7,009 nt of DNA from contig CAZSRS010000089.1 in NCBI GenBank assembly GCA_964609625.1, positions 1 through 7,009 on the forward strand, read 5' to 3'. Below, piece after piece: positions 1 through 5,972 of the stretch (the first letter of the stretch is position 1; each line of letters starts with the position of its first letter). Source of the DNA: G963674665 sp964609625. Lineage in GTDB: Bacteria; Desulfobacterota; Desulfovibrionia; Desulfovibrionales; Desulfovibrionaceae. Position numbers and translations under genes: made by a program. A model generated the notes under the pieces. It saw only the letters and a list, made by a program, of their open reading frames with translations. It was not told the origin of the DNA and did no database searches.

Positions 1-263
1 TGCGCCGCAGCAAGCCGGATCTGCAGGCCCGCTTCGGCGTCACTCGGCTGGCCTTATTCGGCTCCACTGCCCGCGATACGGCAACCAGCGGCAGCGATGT
101 GGATGTGCTGGTCGCCTTTGACGGCCCGGCCACCTCAGCGCGCTATTTCGGCGTGCAGTTTTATCTGGAGGATCTGCTTGGCTGTCCAGTCGATCTGGTC
201 ACAGAAAAAGCCCTGCGGCCGGAGCTTCGTCCCTATATAGAACAGGAACAGGCTAATGTCTGA
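1..263 (+). CDS. mntA: MntA-type minimal nucleotidyltransferase antitoxin (5' end outside window)
   Basis: The gene is open from the left edge (first full codon at position 3) to a TGA at 261-263, giving about 86 residues. The missing N-terminus is probably only 10-20 residues, since family members are about 100 aa. The stretch LALFGS, followed by ten residues and then DVD, is an exact GSX10DXD signature of minimal nucleotidyltransferases, with both metal-binding aspartates present. In characterised MntA-HepT systems, MntA transfers AMP to a tyrosine of HepT and so neutralises the toxin. The stop overlaps the start of the hepT-like gene by 8 bp, which implies translational coupling in one operon. 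The assignment as antitoxin is inferred from the motif plus the HepT neighbour. Regulation cannot be judged because the promoter is outside the window. Confidence 0.9.
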   Translation, partial: RRSKPDLQARFGVTRLALFGSTARDTATSGSDVDVLVAFDGPATSARYFGVQFYLEDLLGCPVDLVTEKALRPELRPYIEQEQANV

Positions 264-612
264 TGCCAGCCAGCGCGAATGGCGCTTTTATCTTGAGGAC
301 ATGATTGGCTTCGCCGAAAAGGTGCTCACCTACACCGGCGGATTCGACCAGGCCGGGTTCGTGGCCAGCGAGCTGACCTACGACGCCACCTTGCGCAACC
401 TGGAGCTGATTGGTGAGGCCGCCACCCATATCCCGGATGAAGTCCGCGCTACCCATGCTGAGATTCCCTGGCGGATGATCATCGCCACCCGCAACCGCCT
501 CATCCACGGCTACCTCGGTATTGACAATGATGTTCTCTGGAGCATTGTCCGGGACGAAGTGCCTGTACTCTTGCCACTACTCAGGGCGCTTAAGCACAAG
601 GCGCGGCCATGA
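256..612 (+). CDS. hepT: HepT-like RNase toxin (DUF86/HEPN family), type VII toxin-antitoxin
   Basis: A 118-residue all-alpha protein of typical HepT length. The HEPN catalytic motif RX4-6HXY appears as RNRLIHGY, with Arg79, His84 and Tyr86. In studied HepT proteins the Arg and His form the RNase active site, and the motif tyrosine is the residue adenylylated by MntA. The preceding segment LRNLELIGEAATHIP (about residues 46-60) is also typical of the family. The ATG at 256 lies within the end of the mntA-like gene and an AGG sits a few bases upstream, so translation is probably coupled. All key residues are present, so the toxin looks functional. The RNA target cannot be predicted. The next gene downstream is a convergent recombinase pseudogene. 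Confidence 0.92.
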   Translation: MSDASQREWRFYLEDMIGFAEKVLTYTGGFDQAGFVASELTYDATLRNLELIGEAATHIPDEVRATHAEIPWRMIIATRNRLIHGYLGIDNDVLWSIVRDEVPVLLPLLRALKHKARP

Positions 613-614
613 TA

Positions 615-649
615 ATGGGCTCTGGTGTAACAATCTGTTCTCAGCCCAT
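615..649. repeat. 7-bp inverted repeat between convergent hepT and the recombinase remnant
   Basis: ATGGGCT at 615-621 pairs perfectly with AGCCCAT at 643-649 across a 21-base loop. It begins 2 bases after the hepT stop and overlaps the 3' end of the recombinase remnant. The loop is long and no T-tract follows on either strand, so it is at best a weak bidirectional terminator, and it could be chance. Confidence 0.3.
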
Positions 650-1132
650 CGCTTTCCCAAGGTACCTGTAGATCGTCGCCTTGGAGAGGCCGTACTCTCG
701 CATTAACTCCTTAATTGGGAGCCCGCTCGCCCTTTTCTGCTGCAGCACCAAGACGCCTTGAGGGCTAAGGGCCTTGCTGCGCCCGAACTTGATCCCGTTC
801 ATCTGGCGTTTCGCGCGGATTTCCGTCACAAACTGCCCGATGGCGCCCAGCATGTTGAAGAGAAGCCGCCCGTGGCGTCGCCGGTGTCGATGTTCTGGTC
901 GAGCACCTTGAGGTCGACCTTCTTGCGCGTGAGCTCCTGAGCGATCTGGCAGAGGTGCAGGGTCGATCTTGCAAGCCGGTCCAGCCGCGTCATCACCAGC
1001 GTGTCTCCTTCGCGCACATACTTCAGGCAGGCGTTAAGCCTGGCGTGCGACCCGGATGCGCCCGAGGGGTTGCCCACGGCGTCGGCCTTGCGGGTATGTT
1101 TCTTGGTCAAAAACGAACGGGTAGGCTACCAG
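641..1132 (-). pseudogene. Decayed serine recombinase (resolvase/invertase family)
   Basis: Two minus-strand pieces together read as a small serine recombinase. The upstream piece (about 1110 to 868) holds LNACLKYVREGDTLV, then TRLDRLARS with the conserved active-site arginines, then the KVDLKVLDQNIDTGDATG segment. The downstream piece (about 867 to 641) holds MLGAIGQFVTEIRAKRQ of the long helix and a C-terminal helix-turn-helix (IKELMREYGLSKATIYRYLG). They are in different frames. Adding one G on the plus strand between 867 and 868 restores the family sequence DATG-RLLFNMLGAIGQ. The N-terminal YxRVSTxxQ segment with the catalytic serine is not readable. A possible eroded trace, VAYPFVFDQET, lies in another frame at about 1100-1129. 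The linker before KFGR also seems about 8 codons short. No plausible start or ribosome site is visible. In life such enzymes resolve cointegrates or invert DNA. Here it is probably a dead remnant of a mobile element. Confidence 0.85.
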
Positions 1133-1151
1133 TCGATGAGGGCGTCACCCC

Positions 1152-2783
1152 CTACTCATTGTAGAGCGGCAGTTTCAGGATAAGCGTCGTGCGTCCCGGG
1201 GAGGACGCATCCAGCTCCAGCGAGCCGCCTTGCGCCGTGGCCATACGCAGGGCGGAATATGCGCCAAGGCCTGTGCCGCCATATTTGCCACTGGTGACGT
1301 ATTTTCCGAAAAAGCGTGCGCGGATGCCTTCTGGCACCTCGCCGGGGTTGCACACCCGCAGCACGGCCTGTCCGTCTTCCTGCGACAGGAGTATTTGCAC
1401 TATCTGCCCTGGGTCGGGCAAGGCTTCCAGGGCGTTGCGCACCAGGTTGACGAGGAGGGTCTGGCACAGCAGGGAATCTCCGCTTGCCTGGAGGGAGGTC
1501 AGGCCGCCCAACAAGACTTGCGCTTTACGATTTTCGGCCAAGTCAAACAGCTCTTCCGCAGCTTCCTCCGCCACCTTGCGCAATTGCACGGCCGCAGGTT
1601 GCGGGATATACGCCCCGGCCTCAATGCGGCGCAGGGTCATGGAGTTGTCCAGCACGGACAAGCCGCGGCGATTGATACGGCTGATGCTCTCCAGCACATA
1701 TTGCTGTCTTGGGGTCAGGTTGTTGGCCCCCAGCAACAGTTCAATGCCGGAGTGCACAGATACCATCGGGCTCCTGAGGTCATGATGGGTGATGTGCTCT
1801 ATGTCCTTCTGGAGCAATTCGGCTTCCACACGCGCTGTGATGTCCCTGGCGCCCATGCGCAACCCCAGAAAGTCCCCGTTGCTGCCATGCACTGGTTCGC
1901 AGAACAGACTTATCCATAAAACCCGACCGAGCTTGTGCACTGCGCGAAAGCGGACGTCTTTGAAAGATTGTTTCAGTATCAGCGACTGGCGCAGCGTTTG
2001 TTGCAAGGGCGGACGGTCTTCCGGGTGAATGATGGGCCAGGGATAGTCGGCCATGGCCAGGCATTCGGCCACGGAATATCCTGTCAGATTCGCCACGGCG
2101 GGATTCACCCACAGCAAGACCCCATCGGGGTCCAGCCAGCCTTCCCAGCCGATGGCATGATCCGCAATGATTTTGAATCGTTGCTCGCTTTCCTTGAGGT
2201 TCGTTTCTGCTTCAATCTGTTCCGTGACGTCAATCACGGCGACATAGCAGGCCCGCTCGACATCTTCCGCCTGGAGCAGACACCGGCTTTCCAGGCGCAC
2301 GTGCCGCACGTTGGCTATCGTGTCCGAACACCCCGGGCTCAGGCACAGGGAGAGTTCGCACCGGCAGACCGATTCGCCCTCCAGTGTGGTGGCCAGGTGC
2401 TTGAGGAATGCGGCGCGATGCTGAGGAATGATGAAGTTGGCCAGAGAGCGGCCTTCGAGGGAGGGGCGAGGCGTGCGGAGCAACACGCCCAAGGTGAGAT
2501 TGCAGGTTTGGATGTGCCCCTGGGCGTTCAGGGTGGCATAGCCGACGGGGGCCAGATCATAAAGGACGGCGTACGCATCGCGGGAGTGTTCCAAATCCTG
2601 ACGAAGCTCCCGCAACTCTTCATTTTGCGCCAGAAGCTCCGCCTGGTATACACCAAATTCATAAATGAGCTGCTGTACATCGTATGGAGTAAGTGCTGAG
2701 ATGTCCGCAGTGTTGCCGTGCGTTGCAATACTGCGCGCCATTTGCCGAAGTTGTAAAGAATCACTATTTCCCTGTTTGGGCAT
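1152..2783 (-). CDS. Soluble PAS-PAS sensor histidine kinase
   Basis: A 543-residue protein without membrane segments or signal peptide, so a cytoplasmic sensor. Residues 33-70 form a helical lead-in (YEFGVYQAELLAQNEELREL) common in PAS kinases of this type. PAS 1 spans about 69-190 and PAS 2 about 201-318. The dimerisation and phosphotransfer helix carries HHDLRSP with His334 as the predicted phosphorylation site. The ATPase domain has the N box NLVRNALEAL (Asn446 and Asn450), a G1-like box CNPGEVPEG where Asn479 stands in for the usual Asp, and the lid and G2 region FFGKYVTSG...GGTGLG (491-507). There is no receiver domain, so a separate regulator is needed; the divergent sigma-54 regulator is the natural candidate. 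The ATG at 2781-2783 has AGGGGG four bases upstream. PAS 1 is unusually rich in cysteine (positions 140, 142, 147, 152, 168, 179). The gene lies 85 bp after the CheB-CheR gene on the same strand and is probably co-expressed. Its signal is unknown. Confidence 0.93.
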   Translation of the reverse strand: MPKQGNSDSLQLRQMARSIATHGNTADISALTPYDVQQLIYEFGVYQAELLAQNEELRELRQDLEHSRDAYAVLYDLAPVGYATLNAQGHIQTCNLTLGVLLRTPRPSLEGRSLANFIIPQHRAAFLKHLATTLEGESVCRCELSLCLSPGCSDTIANVRHVRLESRCLLQAEDVERACYVAVIDVTEQIEAETNLKESEQRFKIIADHAIGWEGWLDPDGVLLWVNPAVANLTGYSVAECLAMADYPWPIIHPEDRPPLQQTLRQSLILKQSFKDVRFRAVHKLGRVLWISLFCEPVHGSNGDFLGLRMGARDITARVEAELLQKDIEHITHHDLRSPMVSVHSGIELLLGANNLTPRQQYVLESISRINRRGLSVLDNSMTLRRIEAGAYIPQPAAVQLRKVAEEAAEELFDLAENRKAQVLLGGLTSLQASGDSLLCQTLLVNLVRNALEALPDPGQIVQILLSQEDGQAVLRVCNPGEVPEGIRARFFGKYVTSGKYGGTGLGAYSALRMATAQGGSLELDASSPGRTTLILKLPLYNE

Positions 2784-2839
2784 ACGGCCCCCTGGTGTTA
2801 CAGTGCTTCTCTCATATCACGATTCCCTATATGGCGGTA

Positions 2840-2859
2840 GTGGAAATTTGGGATGCCAA
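2840..2859 (-). promoter_or_regulatory. Candidate regulatory element upstream of the kinase gene (copy 1 of a shared motif)
   Basis: On the minus strand this reads TTGGCATCCCAAATTTCCAC and ends 56 bases before the kinase start. It matches 15 of 20 positions of a second copy upstream of the CheB-CheR gene (5932-5951) in the same orientation. TTGGCAT resembles the -24 half of a sigma-54 promoter, but the -12 position reads ATTTC, without the conserved GC, so a standard sigma-54 promoter is not supported. It could be a degenerate promoter, a -35-like box or an operator. Confidence 0.35.
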
Positions 2860-2868
2860 CCAACTATT

Positions 2869-5805
2869 TCAAGATTCCAGCTCTTCCCCCGAAATGGTGA
2901 GCAGGAGCAGCGCGGGGCAGCCGGCCACGGGAATGGGGCGCATGCTGATGCGCCAGGCTTGCGGGCCAAGGTGGGGAAACGCGTGCATTAGGGTTTGATC
3001 GCGGATGTCCACGCCCTTGCTCAAGGCCTCGTGGGCAAGGGACAACAGCGCCTGCACGTTCCACTGCCCCTGCCCAAGCTGCGGAAGCGCCACGCCAAGC
3101 ACCTCTGCGGGAGTCGTTTTGAAGGCGATGTAAAACGCCTTGTTCGCCGATTGCACCACCAGTTGGGCATCCAACACCAGCAAGGGCTCCCGGACAGTTT
3201 GGATGATGGATTCCGCCAGGGAGCGCGACGCCACGGCCTCCATCTCGCTCTGCTTGATCTGGGTGATGTCGTTAAAGGTCGCCACCGCGCCCACAATCAC
3301 GTCCCCCAGCGTCCGGTAGGGATTGATGCGCAGCTGATACCATTCCCCCTGGACGCCCTTGAGCTCCCGGGTCAGGGTGTTCAGGTCGTTCAGCACCTTT
3401 TGCACGTCGGCTTCCAGGTCCTTATAGTCCAGATGCAGGGCAATTTCCTGCACCGGCCTGTCCAGATCGCCGGGGCGAAGGGCCATGATGCGCCGCATGG
3501 CCGGGGTAAAGCGCTTGATGCGCAACTCCCTGTCCAGGAACAACGTGGCAATGCGCGTGCTGGTAAGCAGGTTGGCCATGTCGTCCCCGATGTGCGCCAG
3601 CTCCTCGTTCTTGCTCTGCAACTCCGCGTTCAGGGTGCTTTGCTCTTCGTTGATGGACTGCAGTTCTTCCTTGGCTGTTTCCAACTCTTCGTTGGTGCTT
3701 TTCAGCTCTTCGTTGGTAGACTGCAATTCCTCATTGGAAGACTTCAGCTCCTCATTGGCAGCCTCGTATTCCTCGATGACGGATTGCATATCCTCCCGCA
3801 GCTGTTGCAATGCGCCTTCCAGGTCTGCAATGCGCTGGCGGCAGACGTCTTCATGTTTTCCATCTGCTTCTGCGTTGGATACGCTTCGTGGCACAGGGAC
3901 AGCGCTGAAAGTGATGACGCAACAGGTCTCTCCCCACTCCGGCACCTGCACGGGGCTGACCAGAATATCCACATACTCTTCCTGTTCGTCCCCGAGGACC
4001 TTGACGGCATGGCGCACCTGGGGCTGATTCTTGACCGTTGCTGCGCTGATGGCCGTGGCGAGGTCAAAGCGCAAGCCTTGTCGGACCATATCCAGCACGT
4101 TGGTGGTGAGCAGCCCTTCCCGAAGCTCCAGATACCGGCCCGTGCGGCCGTGAATATACAGCACCTCGCCCGATTTTGAGACCAGCAGCGAAGGCGGGCA
4201 GCTGGCGGCAAGCAGAAGCCGTTCGGCGATTTGTCGCATGTTTGCGCCATGCCCCAGGGCGCCCCCGGCCACGGGCAAGTTCACCAGGGTTTCGGCCCTG
4301 GCGGCGTCCCGGTGGCCAAGCCCGTCTCCTCCGCCGCCTTGACGAAGCTGCAGGACCTGGACGCCCTGGGCCCTGCGCTCGAAAATGCGGTGCTTTTTGT
4401 GCAACTCCTGAAACGGTTCCGCCAGGCTGCTCACGCTTTCCGACGAGCCGAGCATGAACAGGCCCCCTGGGCGCAAGCTGTACTGAAACTGCGCAAGCAC
4501 GCGTTCCTGCGCCTGGGCCTTGAGGTACATGAGCAGATTGCGGCAGCAAATAAGATCCAGGCTGGAAAACGGCGGGTCCTGTATGACATTTTGCATGGCA
4601 AAGACCAGCATGTCCCGGATTTCGCCCTTGGCCCTGAGCTTGCCATCATGGGGAACAAAGAACCGTTGCGTCCGCGCCTCGCCCAGGTCCGTGGCAATGC
4701 TTTTGGGAAACATCCCGGCCCTGGCCCTGGTGATGGCGTCTTCGTCCAGATCTGTGGCATAAATCACCACCTGCAGGCCCAGGCCGAGTTCGTCCAGCAG
4801 TTCGCGGACGATGATGGCCACGGAATACGCCTCCTCCCCGGTGGCGCAGCCGGGCGTCCAGGCCCGGAACTGGTCGCGCCCCAGGGTGAGCAGCCGTTGG
4901 CGCAGCAGCTCCTTGAGCGTCTCGAACGCGTCCGCATCCCGGAAAAAATTGGTGACGCTGATGAGCATGTCCTTGAAGAGCGCGCGGGCCTCCTCGGCGT
5001 TGCCCCGTAAAAATTCCACATACTCCTTGAGGCTATCTATGTGGTGCACGTGCATGCGCCGCATGATCCGTCGATTGACGGTATTGTCCTTGTACAGGGA
5101 AAAATCCTGCTTGCTTTTGCTCTTGATGAGCATCAGCACCTTGTCCCGGTCGCTGGCTGGGAGCACGGCTTCGCGTACGGTCACCGCGCCGGGGGCCATG
5201 TCCAGCTTTTTGGCAAAGGCGGCGATGCGTTTGGGCATTTGCGCCGGGGGCAGGATGTCGTCGGCCAGATTGGCGTCGATGACGCTGCGGGGCATGGTGT
5301 CGAACGCGGCCGAGGCCGGAGCCTGCGCCAGCACCAGCCCGCCCGTCTCGCCCACGGCCCGGCAGCCCTTGACGCCGTCTGCATTGGAGCCGGAGAGCAT
5401 CACCGCAGCGGCGCGGCCGTCCGCCTCCTGGGCCAGGCTGAGCAGAAAATGGTCAATGGCCATGCCGCCGCCAACCTCCCGCGGCTCAAGCTGGATGCGC
5501 CCGTCAAACAGGGCCATGCGCTTGTCTGGCGGCGCCACGTGGATCACGCCGGCGGCAATCCGCAGGCCATCCTGGGCCAGCACCACCGGCAGCACCGTGT
5601 GCTTGCTGAGCAGCGAAGTGAACACGTCCTTGCCCGCCTCCGAGGACTGATGCTGGACGATAAAAAACGCCCAGCGCCGGGCGTCCTCCAGATTGACCAA
5701 GGCATCCAGAAACGCGCCAATGGCGTCCAGGCCCCCAGCGGAGGCCCCAAGGCCCACCAGCAGTGCGGGAGGGGGGGGCGCATCATGGTGTTCTGTCTCA
5801 GTCAT
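2869..5805 (-). CDS. CheB-CheR fusion protein with PAS domains and coiled coil
   Basis: A 978-residue multidomain cytoplasmic protein. Residues 14-200 are a CheB-type methylesterase: Ser22 in GASAGG, His52 in VQHQ and Asp143 in LSGSNADG match the Ser-His-Asp triad. Residues 222-475 are a CheR-type methyltransferase: VTNFFRD (284-290), the SAM-binding WTPGCATGEEAYS (316-328), ATDLDEDAI and CCRNLLMYL (420-428). A PAS-like domain follows (about 525-640), then a coiled coil (655-740) with eight NEEL-type heptads, then two further PAS domains (about 742-850 and 862-972). There is no receiver domain before CheB and no kinase domain at the end. The protein stops right after the last PAS, and the kinase is encoded next. 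The start at 5805 is chosen because AAGGTGA precedes it and the CheB fold begins soon after; an upstream extension to 5961 has no family character. CheB and CheR normally remove and add methyl groups on chemoreceptor glutamates. The substrate here is unknown, and a role in sensing or scaffolding for the adjacent kinase is inferred. Confidence 0.93.
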   Translation of the reverse strand: MTETEHHDAPPPPALLVGLGASAGGLDAIGAFLDALVNLEDARRWAFFIVQHQSSEAGKDVFTSLLSKHTVLPVVLAQDGLRIAAGVIHVAPPDKRMALFDGRIQLEPREVGGGMAIDHFLLSLAQEADGRAAAVMLSGSNADGVKGCRAVGETGGLVLAQAPASAAFDTMPRSVIDANLADDILPPAQMPKRIAAFAKKLDMAPGAVTVREAVLPASDRDKVLMLIKSKSKQDFSLYKDNTVNRRIMRRMHVHHIDSLKEYVEFLRGNAEEARALFKDMLISVTNFFRDADAFETLKELLRQRLLTLGRDQFRAWTPGCATGEEAYSVAIIVRELLDELGLGLQVVIYATDLDEDAITRARAGMFPKSIATDLGEARTQRFFVPHDGKLRAKGEIRDMLVFAMQNVIQDPPFSSLDLICCRNLLMYLKAQAQERVLAQFQYSLRPGGLFMLGSSESVSSLAEPFQELHKKHRIFERRAQGVQVLQLRQGGGGDGLGHRDAARAETLVNLPVAGGALGHGANMRQIAERLLLAASCPPSLLVSKSGEVLYIHGRTGRYLELREGLLTTNVLDMVRQGLRFDLATAISAATVKNQPQVRHAVKVLGDEQEEYVDILVSPVQVPEWGETCCVITFSAVPVPRSVSNAEADGKHEDVCRQRIADLEGALQQLREDMQSVIEEYEAANEELKSSNEELQSTNEELKSTNEELETAKEELQSINEEQSTLNAELQSKNEELAHIGDDMANLLTSTRIATLFLDRELRIKRFTPAMRRIMALRPGDLDRPVQEIALHLDYKDLEADVQKVLNDLNTLTRELKGVQGEWYQLRINPYRTLGDVIVGAVATFNDITQIKQSEMEAVASRSLAESIIQTVREPLLVLDAQLVVQSANKAFYIAFKTTPAEVLGVALPQLGQGQWNVQALLSLAHEALSKGVDIRDQTLMHAFPHLGPQAWRISMRPIPVAGCPALLLLTISGEELES
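3598..3765 (-). repeat. Eight 21-bp units encoding a heptad-repeat coiled coil
   Basis: Eight consecutive degenerate 21-bp units encode residues 681-736 of the CheB-CheR protein. The heptads run EAANEEL, KSSNEEL, QSTNEEL, KSTNEEL, ETAKEEL, QSINEEQ, STLNAEL, QSKNEEL. The central units are the most alike at DNA level, consistent with expansion by duplication. This is the signalling helix between the first PAS-like domain and the later PAS domains, and it probably drives dimerisation. Confidence 0.85.
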
Positions 5806-5810
5806 GGGGC

Positions 5811-5817
5811 TCACCTT
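5811..5817 (-). promoter_or_regulatory. Ribosome binding site deciding the CheB-CheR start
   Basis: The minus strand reads AAGGTGA, placing AAGG 8 bases before the ATG at 5803-5805. This supports that start over the in-frame upstream codon at 5961, which would also leave only 11 bases between the two divergent start codons. Confidence 0.7.
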
Positions 5818-5913
5818 CGGCAAGAGGGGAAATTGGTCGAGAATCGCATCATGAATTCCGCAAGAAGTCCAGCAACTGCAGGGGCGCTTTGTCAGGGGCC
5901 TGAGACGGCGCAT

Positions 5914-5931
5914 TGCAAAGATGAATTTGCA
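5914..5931. promoter_or_regulatory. Palindromic candidate operator in the divergent intergenic region
   Basis: TGCAAA (5914-5919) and TTTGCA (5926-5931) form a perfect inverted repeat with a 6-base spacer, the usual geometry of a site for a dimeric regulator. A third half-site, TTTGCA, occurs at 5952-5957, and AATTTGCA is repeated directly at 5924-5931 and 5950-5957. The palindrome lies between two divergent genes and abuts the shared TTGGCAT element. The binding protein is unknown. Confidence 0.4.
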
Positions 5932-5951
5932 GAGAAAATGCGGTATGCCAA
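5932..5951 (-). promoter_or_regulatory. Candidate regulatory element upstream of the CheB-CheR gene (copy 2 of a shared motif)
   Basis: The minus strand reads TTGGCATACCGCATTTTCTC and ends 126 bases before the CheB-CheR start. It shares TTGGCAT, the following CC and ATTT at identical spacing with the copy upstream of the kinase gene (2840-2859). As there, the -24-like half is good, but no GC is found at the -12 position. Confidence 0.35.
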
Positions 5952-5961
5952 TTTGCAACAA

Positions 5962-5966
5962 AAGGA
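5962..5966 (+). promoter_or_regulatory. Ribosome binding site of the response regulator gene
   Basis: AAGGA lies 6 bases before the ATG at 5973, a near-ideal arrangement that fixes the start of the sigma-54 regulator, whose receiver domain begins at once (MARILIVDDD). Confidence 0.8.
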
Positions 5967-5972
5967 ACCCCC

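Noticed and set aside
521..706. Small plus-strand ORF overlapping the end of hepT
   Set aside because: It overlaps hepT in another frame and the recombinase remnant on the other strand, with no recognisable sequence.
1109..1130. Rho-independent terminator for the kinase gene
   Set aside because: On the minus strand GGTAGCCTACC could form only a 4-bp stem, with a T5 run starting six bases later. This is too weak to call.
1189..2699. Plus-strand open frames opposite the histidine kinase gene
   Set aside because: The kinase motifs on the minus strand explain this DNA fully, and the opposite frames show no domain or ribosome site.
3598..3765. CRISPR-like or intergenic tandem repeat
   Set aside because: The 21-bp period is in frame and encodes coiled-coil heptads, and there are no unique spacers.
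2995..5650. Long plus-strand open frames opposite the CheB-CheR gene (for example 2995-4179, 4811-5650 and 5041-6009)
   Set aside because: These are antisense to a gene with clear catalytic motifs, lack recognisable domains and are typical frame shadows in GC-rich coding DNA.
5932..5951. Standard sigma-54 promoter at the TTGGCAT element
   Set aside because: The -24-like half is good, but the invariant GC of the -12 element is missing at the required spacing, both here and at 2840-2859. It is kept only as a generic regulatory candidate.
5806..5961. N-terminal extension of the CheB-CheR protein to an upstream start at 5961
   Set aside because: The extra 52 residues have no family character, the internal ATG at 5805 has a good ribosome site, and the extension would leave only 11 bases between divergent start codons.
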